Shown here in pieces: positions 37,837 to 43,632 of a DNA stretch of 43,632 nucleotides. The stretch is taken from positions 1 to 43,632 of the IMG/VR virus record IMGVR_UViG_3300017963_000392. One strand, written 5' to 3'. This DNA is from a virus. Numbering within the stretch: the stretch's first letter is position 1; the number at the start of each line of letters is the position of its first letter. The position numbers were made by a program, and so were the translations under genes. The notes under the pieces were generated by a model. The model made no database searches, was not told the DNA's origin, and saw only the letters and a program-made list of their open reading frames with translations.

Positions 37837-37918
37837 TCCCTAGGTGGCAGGACGAGAAAATGTCCTGCCACACGGGGAGGGATTCTCTCTCCACAATACA
37901 ACACAAAGGAGGTAAGAA
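37837..37918 (+). promoter_or_regulatory. Paired-hairpin intercistronic leader 7
   Basis: CCCTAG then GTGGCAGGAC (37844-37853) pairs with GTCCTGCCAC (37862-37871). A weak second hairpin uses GGAG and CTCC. It ends AAAGGAGGTAAGAAATG. The first stem is like leader 3. Confidence 0.6.
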
Positions 37919-38641
37919 ATGGCGAAGATCAAGGCAATGGGAGTAGAATGGTACACAGGGTTTGCCAATTCACCTGACATCGTGGTTCTAGTGGACGAGA
38001 TGGTAGAGGACGACAAATTCCGGTACGACTGGAAAGACGGAATCTACTACGCCGAGGCAGAAGGATTCGTGCGCTTCTTGTTCTATCGATCACCTGGTGA
38101 AGGGTTTGACGGGCATACATTCACGCTGAAAATGAAGGATGGCAGCACTCACATGCTCAAAGGACCGTGGTCCTCAAACAGCGGAGCAGTGAACAAACGC
38201 GGCTTTGGTCCGTGCAAAGAGGTGTTCCTTATGGATGATGAAGAAAACTTCCACGACTGGAAAAAGGGTGGCAACTTGGCGGCTATATTTACGAATATGA
38301 CAATCTCTGCCCTGGAAGAAGGAATGAAACTGTTCCTTCCAGGACTCGAACTTGTCAAACAACGTGTTGGCAGTGAGGCGCTTTACACCGATGTCTACAT
38401 GATTGCGTACAAAGGGTTCACACCTGAGCAAAGCAAGAAAACCCACGAAAAGGACAACTCTATTCAGTCGATAAAGGATACGATGTCCAAAGATTTGTTC
38501 GGCATAACCGTAACGTCGGCCAGAGAGGGTGGAATCTGCGTGAACTGCCGAAAGGGTGAAAACCTGTCGAAAGAATGGCTCATCTCTGGTTTGTGCGACA
38601 AGTGCTTTGACCAAATAACTAAGAAGAAAACAACGGTGTAA
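37919..38641 (+). CDS. Phage protein with C-terminal zinc ribbon
   Basis: The 240-residue product contains FTLKMKDGSTHMLKGPWSSN and SGAVNKRGFGPCKEVFLMDD, which I recall as a phrase of a common phage hypothetical family. The C-terminal end, CVNCRKGENLSKEWLISGLC then DKCFDQ, is a classical four-Cys zinc ribbon. The middle is helical. It may bind nucleic acid. It is one of several zinc-ribbon proteins in this operon. Confidence 0.65.
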   Translation: MAKIKAMGVEWYTGFANSPDIVVLVDEMVEDDKFRYDWKDGIYYAEAEGFVRFLFYRSPGEGFDGHTFTLKMKDGSTHMLKGPWSSNSGAVNKRGFGPCKEVFLMDDEENFHDWKKGGNLAAIFTNMTISALEEGMKLFLPGLELVKQRVGSEALYTDVYMIAYKGFTPEQSKKTHEKDNSIQSIKDTMSKDLFGITVTSAREGGICVNCRKGENLSKEWLISGLCDKCFDQITKKKTTV

Positions 38642-38654
38642 GGAAGGAGTTACC

Positions 38655-38891
38655 ATGCGAGCAGAGGACACATACAACCACCCATCCGTTATCACAACGT
38701 GGCTAACGGACATGATAGAGCGGTCACCTGCACCGAAGAAACTCAAAACAGCTATCCTAAATGTGGGAATACGAGAGATCAGAGCAGGCGGCCGGAGAGG
38801 AAACGTTTCCGAAAAACTGGTTGAGTTCCTTACAAACAAGGGATACGACCGCTATAAAATCCACAACATGCTGGACGACTTGCACCTGTAA
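38655..38891 (+). CDS. Small helical early protein
   Basis: AAGGAAGGAGTTACC precedes the ATG. The 78-residue product, ITTWLTDMIERSPAPKKLKT, AILNVGIREIRAGGRRGNVS and KGYDRYKIHNMLDDLHL, is helical and basic. The last part (TNKGYDRYKIHNML) looks like a helix-turn-helix or a three-helix bundle. No definite family. Confidence 0.6.
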   Translation: MRAEDTYNHPSVITTWLTDMIERSPAPKKLKTAILNVGIREIRAGGRRGNVSEKLVEFLTNKGYDRYKIHNMLDDLHL

Positions 38892-38901
38892 GAGGTGAGA
38901 A

Positions 38902-39000
38902 GGGAGGGATGAAAGTCCCTCCCTGGCCTACTATTGGAACCTGCCCACCCCTACCCTTACCTCCTACCTATCTGCCCGGATAGGTCTTGGGGGTGGGCAG
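38902..39000 (+). promoter_or_regulatory. Hairpin-rich gap with exposed anti-ribosome-binding-site sequence
   Basis: GGGAGGG (38902-38908) pairs with CCCTCCC (38917-38923). Then CTGCCCACCCC (38941-38951) pairs with GGGGTGGGCAG (38990-39000), and inside it ACCTATC (38966-38972) with GATAGGT (38979-38985). CTTACCTCCT (38956-38965), the complement of AGGAGGTAAG, is left unpaired. No T run follows. No gene fits on either strand here. Confidence 0.6.
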
Positions 39001-39039
39001 ATTCGAGTGGTAGGGCATTCCTTTAACCTGGCCGCTCGA

Positions 39040-39087
39040 CCGGTTATTAACAGGAGGCGGGTCGGTTTGTACCGCCTCCAACCAATC
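39040..39087. repeat. Stray CCGGTTATTAACagG copy and GAGGCGG hairpin
   Basis: CCGGTTATTAACAGG (39040-39054) is a one-base variant of the 15-base palindrome arrayed at 29.3-29.9 kb. Overlapping sequence GGAGGCGG pairs with CCGCCTCC about 12 bases later. It lies just before the arginase-like gene. Confidence 0.55.
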
Positions 39088-39107
39088 ACCTACGAAAGGG
39101 GGTAAGA

Positions 39108-39896
39108 ATGAAGGAATTGCTAGGCAGAAAGGGAGCTATCCCGGTATTATCAGTGGACTGGGATTACTTCTTCCCAAATTCGGAGGACTTTGACTGGGGA
39201 CACCGAGAGGAAACGCATGTAATGTTATTCCTCGAAGTGCTTTGGTCCATGAGATGGTCCAATCACACCCTAGACGGCAAACATCTCGCACACGAATACT
39301 ACAAACCTCGAGAAAAGTGGAGATCCTTTTGGGACAATATCATCACGAAAGATGATGGTCTAATGCAACTCGGCATCACTGAATCCCATAAAGACATCAT
39401 CGATTTCATCGCTCCTGTATTAGAGCAGCAAATGAAGTTGGACATCTACAACTTCGATGCACACCACGATGCAGGATACGGTGAAGAAACAACGCCATTA
39501 GACTGTGGCAACTGGGCAGAACATGCCAAACTGATGAACCCTAACGCGCAGTACACACTGATTTACCCTAAGTGGCGCATCGAAACACCTGAAAAAGGCA
39601 TGAGTAACGGTAATAGACCTGCTGCTGTGGATCAGGTATTCTATTGTGTGCCTAAAATACCGCCCCCATTGTTCATATTCATTTGCAGAAGCGGGGCATG
39701 GACGCCACCGTGGTCAGACCCTCAGTGGTTAGACTTCATTGAATGGTGGGAAAGGCACCGCAACTTTACCTGGAATGTGAAATCCCACAACGAATATTCT
39801 TTGAAACAAAGGCCCTTCGACATTGAAACGGCGAGAAAATTTTATCGAGAAAAGATGGAAGTACTCGCCAGACACCACAAAGGAGGTAAAAAATGA
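39108..39896 (+). CDS. Arginase/UPF0489-like metal-binding protein
   Basis: The 262-residue product has PVLSVDWDYFFPNSEDFDWG at residues 12-31 and YNFDAHHDAGYGEETTPLDC near residues 112-131, followed by GNWAEHA. The V-D-x-D-Y-F and F-D-A-H-H-D patterns are like those of the arginase-deacetylase fold and UPF0489 proteins, with Asp and His as metal ligands. The C-terminal half has WTPPWSDPQWLDFIEWWERH. It might hydrolyse a guanidino, amide or acyl bond in a host or phage metabolite. AAAGGGGGTAAG precedes the ATG, a variant of the signature site. Confidence 0.6.
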   Translation: MKELLGRKGAIPVLSVDWDYFFPNSEDFDWGHREETHVMLFLEVLWSMRWSNHTLDGKHLAHEYYKPREKWRSFWDNIITKDDGLMQLGITESHKDIIDFIAPVLEQQMKLDIYNFDAHHDAGYGEETTPLDCGNWAEHAKLMNPNAQYTLIYPKWRIETPEKGMSNGNRPAAVDQVFYCVPKIPPPLFIFICRSGAWTPPWSDPQWLDFIEWWERHRNFTWNVKSHNEYSLKQRPFDIETARKFYREKMEVLARHHKGGKK

Positions 39897-40111
39897 AGAC
39901 AACAGGCAAATACAGCATTAAACCGTATCAGTGCATCCGGTGTGGGAAAGAGGAAGAACATGGCACGAATCACTGGGGCGAAATATACCCCTTCTGCTCT
40001 GTTTGCAGAGAGTACACAGTTTGGACATGCCTCGAAGAAATGCCTGAAGGGTACGAGAAACCCAAAACATGGAATAAGGTAAGACTCGGTGACATCGCAA
40101 ACATCACATAA
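39893..40111 (+). CDS. Small zinc-ribbon protein
   Basis: The ATG overlaps the previous stop by 4 bases and follows AAAGGAGGTAAAAA. The 72-residue product has CIRCGKEEEHGTNHWGEIYP and FCSVCREYTVWTC, two CxxC pairs as in a zinc ribbon. The C-terminal part (PKTWNKVRLGDIANIT) is not zinc-related. Unknown function; coupled to the arginase-like gene. Confidence 0.65.
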   Translation: MKTTGKYSIKPYQCIRCGKEEEHGTNHWGEIYPFCSVCREYTVWTCLEEMPEGYEKPKTWNKVRLGDIANIT

Positions 40112-40130
40112 CTAGATAAGGAGGTAAGAA

Positions 40131-40448
40131 ATGAAGACATACTACGCATGCGGAGCAGAGTACCTCACTATTGGCAACAAATCTGAGTTTAAATTCGTCA
40201 AGCCTTCGGGTAAGGATGCACTACCATACATTTGTGACAGTCTACAATTAGGACAAAAACTATACTGGCATTGCAAACACCATTCCCATTTGTATCAAAT
40301 AATTATGGACCCAGAGGGTATTAGGGTGATTCTACTCCGGGAAAGTTGGGAGTGCAATGCCGGGGCACCAAATTACCCGAACATCACACAGGGGGAACTC
40401 GAACTATTACAAAGGGTTATAAGAGAAAAGAAATTCTGGAAGATTTAA
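40131..40448 (+). CDS. Early hypothetical protein
   Basis: The 105-residue product after ATAAGGAGGTAAGAA reads MKTYYACGAEYLTIGNKSEF, GQKLYWHCKHHSHLYQIIMD, and ends with LELLQRVIREKKFWKI. Cys and His are scattered and could bind metal (WHCKHHSH). It is the last gene before the internal promoter. No family recognised. Confidence 0.62.
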   Translation: MKTYYACGAEYLTIGNKSEFKFVKPSGKDALPYICDSLQLGQKLYWHCKHHSHLYQIIMDPEGIRVILLRESWECNAGAPNYPNITQGELELLQRVIREKKFWKI

Positions 40449-40464
40449 CCGTTTCTTTTTCGTG

Positions 40465-40504
40465 TTGACATCTAAAATATGATATGTTATGATTTTATCA
40501 TAAC
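40465..40504 (+). promoter_or_regulatory. Consensus promoter with palindromic operator over the -10
   Basis: TTGACA (40465-40470), a 17-base spacer and TATGAT (40488-40493) are near-perfect sigma70 elements. GTTATGAT (40486-40493) is inverted at 40497-40504 as ATCATAAC around TTT. It stands just before a ribbon-helix-helix gene, indicating autoregulation. Confidence 0.8.
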
Positions 40505-40536
40505 AATGCCCGAGCAACAAACCACAGGAGGTGTAG

Positions 40537-40725
40537 ATGTCATTCAGTCCGCCGAAGAAACGAATAGGGATTACTCTCGACACGGAGATCCTCAAGAAGG
40601 TAGACGAGGAAAAGGATGCTGTGGGCAGAAGCCGCAGCAACTATATAAACCATATTTTACGTTGTGTGCTAATAGGGAACACCGACAACGCAGGTGAAGA
40701 GATAAGGAGTACAGATGAGATGTGA
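40537..40725 (+). CDS. Ribbon-helix-helix transcriptional regulator
   Basis: The 62-residue product reads PKKRIGITLDTEILKKVDEE and KDAVGRSRSNYINHILRCVL, an Arc/CopG ribbon (RIGITLD) followed by two helices and a GRSRS turn. Such dimers bind short palindromes, and one overlaps the promoter just upstream. CACAGGAGGTGTAG precedes the ATG. It probably represses its own promoter, which also feeds the helicase genes, and may control the similar palindrome at 30467. Confidence 0.82.
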   Translation: MSFSPPKKRIGITLDTEILKKVDEEKDAVGRSRSNYINHILRCVLIGNTDNAGEEIRSTDEM

Positions 40726-41023
40726 ATACTGCCGTACTTTCCAAACAACGAGAACACGCAACTTAACGAGAGTAGGGAACACAACCATAAGTGAACGGCT
40801 GTGCCCTACTACCAACAAAAACGTGACAAGTTCAGACGAAAGCTGTACAGGTTTTGTTCTTTCTACCTTCTTTTGGTGCGAAGTTGACGATAACTGGATA
40901 GCCGTTCTGGCCTGCAAAAACAGGCAACAAAAACAACAATGCCACTGCAAACGTGGCAAAGAAGTCCTCGATGTCCTAAGAGGAAAAAGAAAAACAACAC
41001 CCGTAAAACGGAAAAAGGCGTAA
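40715..41023 (+). CDS. Small Cys-rich basic protein
   Basis: The ATG overlaps the regulator gene by 11 bases with AAGGAGTACAG upstream. The 102-residue product starts MRCEYCRTFQTTRTRNLTRV and contains CTGFVLSTFFWCEVDDNWIA, CKNRQQKQQCHC and a basic end. An N-terminal CxxC and later Cys clusters suggest zinc binding. It may be a nucleic-acid-binding partner of the downstream helicase; that is inference. Confidence 0.6.
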   Translation: MRCEYCRTFQTTRTRNLTRVGNTTISERLCPTTNKNVTSSDESCTGFVLSTFFWCEVDDNWIAVLACKNRQQKQQCHCKRGKEVLDVLRGKRKTTPVKRKKA

Positions 41024-41052
41024 CCCCTACGCCTGGATGCTAAAGGAAAAAC

Positions 41053-42423
41053 ATGAAGACTGTAAAACTGGAGGTAAAGGACCCTGTCCTTACACAGGTG
41101 AACTCTAAACTGGCCGCCAGACTAATCAAGCCTGCACTCGAATTCCCTGCGGTTTTTTGGAGAGAGGGCCCTTTCGGAAAGAAAGAACGCAAGGATTACA
41201 AAAGGCACGTTCTGTTCGATCTCGAAGAAGGTATATTCTTTTGGACAGGTCTACTTCCCCGGGTATTGTCCTTTTGTTCTAAGAACAAAATCCCGGTAGA
41301 AGTCCAAGACATCACGTATGATATCCAAATGGCCCCTCCAAAAATACCAGGGATAAAGCTACGGCCCGATCAAATCCAAATAGTGGAAGCGGCAATCAAT
41401 GCCGGTCGGGGTCTTATCCTGGCACCAACAGGAACAGGAAAAACAGTACTTCAAATGGCACTAATCTCCGCATTGAAAGACTTCAATGTTTTACTGTTGG
41501 CACACAACTTGGACATAATACAAAATACCCACGAATCATTGCTTAAACACAAATTCAAAAATGTACAGAGAATAAAAAACGGGAAGGACAAAATAGACAA
41601 AGATTCAAGAATTATCGTGTCCACCATTCAATCTTTCTCCAAATTGCCCGCTGATCACACATCAGAACTAATCGATGCAATCATTATAGACGAAGGGCAC
41701 CACCTCACTAAAATGAAAAGCAGGTATACCCGAACACTATCAGGCCTATCTGCTCCTTTGAGATGGGCGTTCACTGCCACACAACACCACGATCCCGAAG
41801 CACGAATTGTCTGTGAAGGTCTAACTGGACCTGTCGTTAAGTCTCTATCTATCAACGAAGCGGTAGATCTTGGGATACTAGCAAAACCTAAAGTTATCTT
41901 GAAAAAAGCACCCTTCAAACCTTCTGTAGCACAGATCAGAAAATACCCTGATGTTTATGATGCGGGTGTGGTATTCAACCAAGAGAAAAACAAGATGATT
42001 ATGGACATAGCACGAGAAAATATTGCCTCGAGAAATTCCGTTCTGATTCTGACAAAGAGGCTAGACCACGGCAACGAACTGTTAAAGTTTGCCAAAGGAA
42101 TGAACGTTTACTACGTGCGTGGTGAAACTGATGAAGAAACGAGAAAAAAAATAAAGGAGAGTCTTATTGCAAAAGACATCATGTGTGTCATCGCCACTAT
42201 CGTGTGGCAGGAAGGTCTCGATATCCCGACACTCGACTGCCTGATAAATGCAGCTGGTGGGAAGTCAGAGATAGCGACAATGCAATCTGTCGGTAGGGCT
42301 TTGCGGTCTACCGACGAGAAAAAGAGGGCCCTGATATACGATTTCTTTGATCCAAGTCACTATTACTTGATCAAACATTTCGGGGAAAGGGTCACTCTTT
42401 ATTTCAATGAAGGGTGGATATAG
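41053..42423 (+). CDS. SF2 DNA/RNA helicase, UvsW-like
   Basis: The 456-residue protein has helicase motif I APTGTGKT at about residue 123, II DEGHH at about 213, III FTATQHH at about 239, and VI QSVGRALRST near 410. An N-terminal 110-residue domain (FWREGPFGKKERKDYKRHVL) precedes motif Q (LRPDQIQIVEAAINAGRG). This layout resembles T4 UvsW and related phage helicases that remodel forks or R-loops. It probably acts in replication or recombination. It follows the regulator promoter with no own promoter seen. Confidence 0.88.
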   Translation: MKTVKLEVKDPVLTQVNSKLAARLIKPALEFPAVFWREGPFGKKERKDYKRHVLFDLEEGIFFWTGLLPRVLSFCSKNKIPVEVQDITYDIQMAPPKIPGIKLRPDQIQIVEAAINAGRGLILAPTGTGKTVLQMALISALKDFNVLLLAHNLDIIQNTHESLLKHKFKNVQRIKNGKDKIDKDSRIIVSTIQSFSKLPADHTSELIDAIIIDEGHHLTKMKSRYTRTLSGLSAPLRWAFTATQHHDPEARIVCEGLTGPVVKSLSINEAVDLGILAKPKVILKKAPFKPSVAQIRKYPDVYDAGVVFNQEKNKMIMDIARENIASRNSVLILTKRLDHGNELLKFAKGMNVYYVRGETDEETRKKIKESLIAKDIMCVIATIVWQEGLDIPTLDCLINAAGGKSEIATMQSVGRALRSTDEKKRALIYDFFDPSHYYLIKHFGERVTLYFNEGWI

Positions 42424-42432
42424 GAGGTAAAC

Positions 42433-43245
42433 ATGGTTGAAATTCCAATTCCAACACCAGAAAAGGCGAAGCCCAAGCCAAAACGTTATGAATCAAAAGA
42501 AGGATTCATAGTAGGCAAAATGCTAAGAGGGCGCACACAAATCGAACCGATACTCGAACTGTGCCAAGTGGCGGAGTGGCCGAAAAACTCACCGCCAAAA
42601 TACGTGTACACATTATGCGGCGGCTACATGAGATGGGCCTGCAGCCCGCTTCGCCACCCCACCCCGGCTGCTGACATCGACATATACAGCTGGGACGAAG
42701 GAAGTTTCGAGTACATGAAAAGGACGTTTGCGAACAAGAACAACCGATTCAGCCTTGAGTTGAAACATGAGAACGGCATGGCACTCACATACAGACTGCC
42801 GAAAGATCGTGCTCACCCCTTATATCATTGCCCAAAGGTGCAACTGATCAAACCCGTCATTCAAGGAAAGATCGTTGCGATGGGTGGAACGAGAGAAATT
42901 CTGGAGAACTTCGACTTCACGGTTGTACGTGTCGGTGCTACCTCTGCTTCTGTAGCAAACAATCAAATCCTTATGGATGCAGACTTCATGCACGATGAGG
43001 AACACCGAATTCTCCGTCTGAAAAACATTCACTGTCCGATATCTTCGACACTTCGTTGTATGAAATACGCGAAAAAAGGTTACTGGCTGTCTCCCTTTCA
43101 AACCCTACGCCTGTTCATGGATTGGGACAACAGAGGCGATGACTACCGATCGAAACTGATGAAGTTCCTCGAGGAAGCAGAAGGAAAAGACGGCTTGACA
43201 CAAGAAGAAGTGGACGAGATGGAAGCGATGATGCGAATTGACTAA
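42433..43245 (+). CDS. Nucleotidyltransferase-like protein
   Basis: AGGAGGTAAAC precedes the ATG. The 270-residue product has YVYTLCGGYMRWACSPLRHP at about residues 56-75 and AADIDIYSWDEGSFEYMKRT, matching the G-G ... D-x-D signature of the nucleotidyltransferase fold. The later ILENFDFTVVRVG could supply the third acidic residue, and ISSTLRCMKYAKKGYWLSPF is a helical follow-on typical of such phage proteins. The substrate is unknown: RNA ends, tRNA or a small molecule are all possible. Confidence 0.65.
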   Translation: MVEIPIPTPEKAKPKPKRYESKEGFIVGKMLRGRTQIEPILELCQVAEWPKNSPPKYVYTLCGGYMRWACSPLRHPTPAADIDIYSWDEGSFEYMKRTFANKNNRFSLELKHENGMALTYRLPKDRAHPLYHCPKVQLIKPVIQGKIVAMGGTREILENFDFTVVRVGATSASVANNQILMDADFMHDEEHRILRLKNIHCPISSTLRCMKYAKKGYWLSPFQTLRLFMDWDNRGDDYRSKLMKFLEEAEGKDGLTQEEVDEMEAMMRID

Positions 43246-43435
43246 ACCTATAACAGACATACGAATAACACTAAAGGGAATAGACGAAAATGCCCACTCA
43301 CTTATCAAAAGAGGGTGCTGGGCACTAAAATGGGCTGGGTATACCAGCTTATCTAAGGCATTCTTCAAAGAAACACTACATTGTTCCTTTTCTGAGGCGC
43401 TGGAAATCACAAAAAAGTACATGGGGGTAGAATAA
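43238..43435 (+). CDS. Small helical protein, TTG start
   Basis: No ATG exists early in the frame. The TTG at 43238 overlaps the previous stop (TTGACTAA). The 65-residue product TKPITDIRITLKGIDENAHS, then LIKRGCWALKWAGYTSLSKA and FSEALEITKKYMGVE has ordinary protein composition. Stop and next start overlap as TAATG, supporting real translation. Function unknown. Confidence 0.6.
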   Translation: MTKPITDIRITLKGIDENAHSLIKRGCWALKWAGYTSLSKAFFKETLHCSFSEALEITKKYMGVE

Positions 43436-43632
43436 TGCCAAGACTGCACTATGTAAAGAAAGCCCGAAAGGACAACCCTGTCGTAAAGAGAGGGGAACCC
43501 TACTACTGGTGGCAATTTGCCTTCGGCAAAAAACAATACTCGAAGGAGAAGCCGAGGCGCTCGCAACTCACACAATCCTCTTTCCTGTCCCAACTGTACG
43601 ATCTGCAAGACACAGTGGGAAAACGCTTTACG
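43435..43632 (+). CDS. Phage hypothetical protein, N-terminus only (partial)
   Basis: The frame starts MPRLHYVKKARKDNPVVKRG and continues EPYYWWQFAFGKKQYSKEKP and RRSQLTQSSFLSQLYDLQDT to the window edge (66 residues). I recall similar N-termini in widespread phage proteins of unknown function that accompany replication genes. It is basic and aromatic at the start, then helical. The end lies outside the window. Confidence 0.65.
   Translation, partial: MPRLHYVKKARKDNPVVKRGEPYYWWQFAFGKKQYSKEKPRRSQLTQSSFLSQLYDLQDTVGKRFT

Overview
The window is one stretch of a double-stranded DNA tailed bacteriophage (Caudoviricetes). Its virion genes run in the order TerL, portal, protease/scaffold, decoration, lambda-gpE-like capsid, connectors, tail tube, G/GT chaperone and TP901-type tape measure. 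With a long tape measure and no visible sheath, a siphovirus is the best inference. The host cannot be named. No integrase, DNA polymerase or recognisable endolysin lies inside the window, and both ends cut through genes, so this is part of a larger genome or contig.

Layout: (1) 1-25337, minus strand: the late module, read right to left. It goes from a possible small terminase and TerL through portal, small membrane proteins, protease-scaffold, capsid, connectors, tail and finally repeat-built putative receptor-binding proteins at the left edge. (2) 25444-27841, plus strand: an operon of small early genes ending in an intrinsic terminator. (3) 27842-31111: a control or replication-like region. 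It holds one leftward winged-helix gene, several families of palindromes (GTCTC/GAGAC, TTGACAA-AAA-TTGTCAA, CCGGTT-N3-AACCGG), a C-rich G-poor stretch, strong hairpins and two probable tiny leftward genes separated by a three-way-junction-like fold. (4) 31112-43632, plus strand: a long operon of small, often zinc-ribbon-like proteins. It also has recognisable DUF2786 and DUF932 proteins, an arginase-like metalloprotein, a ribbon-helix-helix regulator, an SF2 helicase and a nucleotidyltransferase-like protein.

The most unusual signals are these. Seven intercistronic leaders in region 4 have paired hairpins whose stems change sequence but keep pairing, each leading into the same extended ribosome-binding site AAAGGAGGTAAGAAATG. 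Five virion proteins, including capsid and tail tube, end in threonine/serine tails, four of them finishing TTTTTSP. An array of CCGGTT-N3-AACCGG palindromes occupies 29.3-29.9 kb. Sequences complementary to the phage's own ribosome-binding site appear in two hairpin-rich places. A -1 frameshift site (A AAA AAC) joins the tail chaperone G and T frames, and a scaffold-like start is nested in the protease gene.
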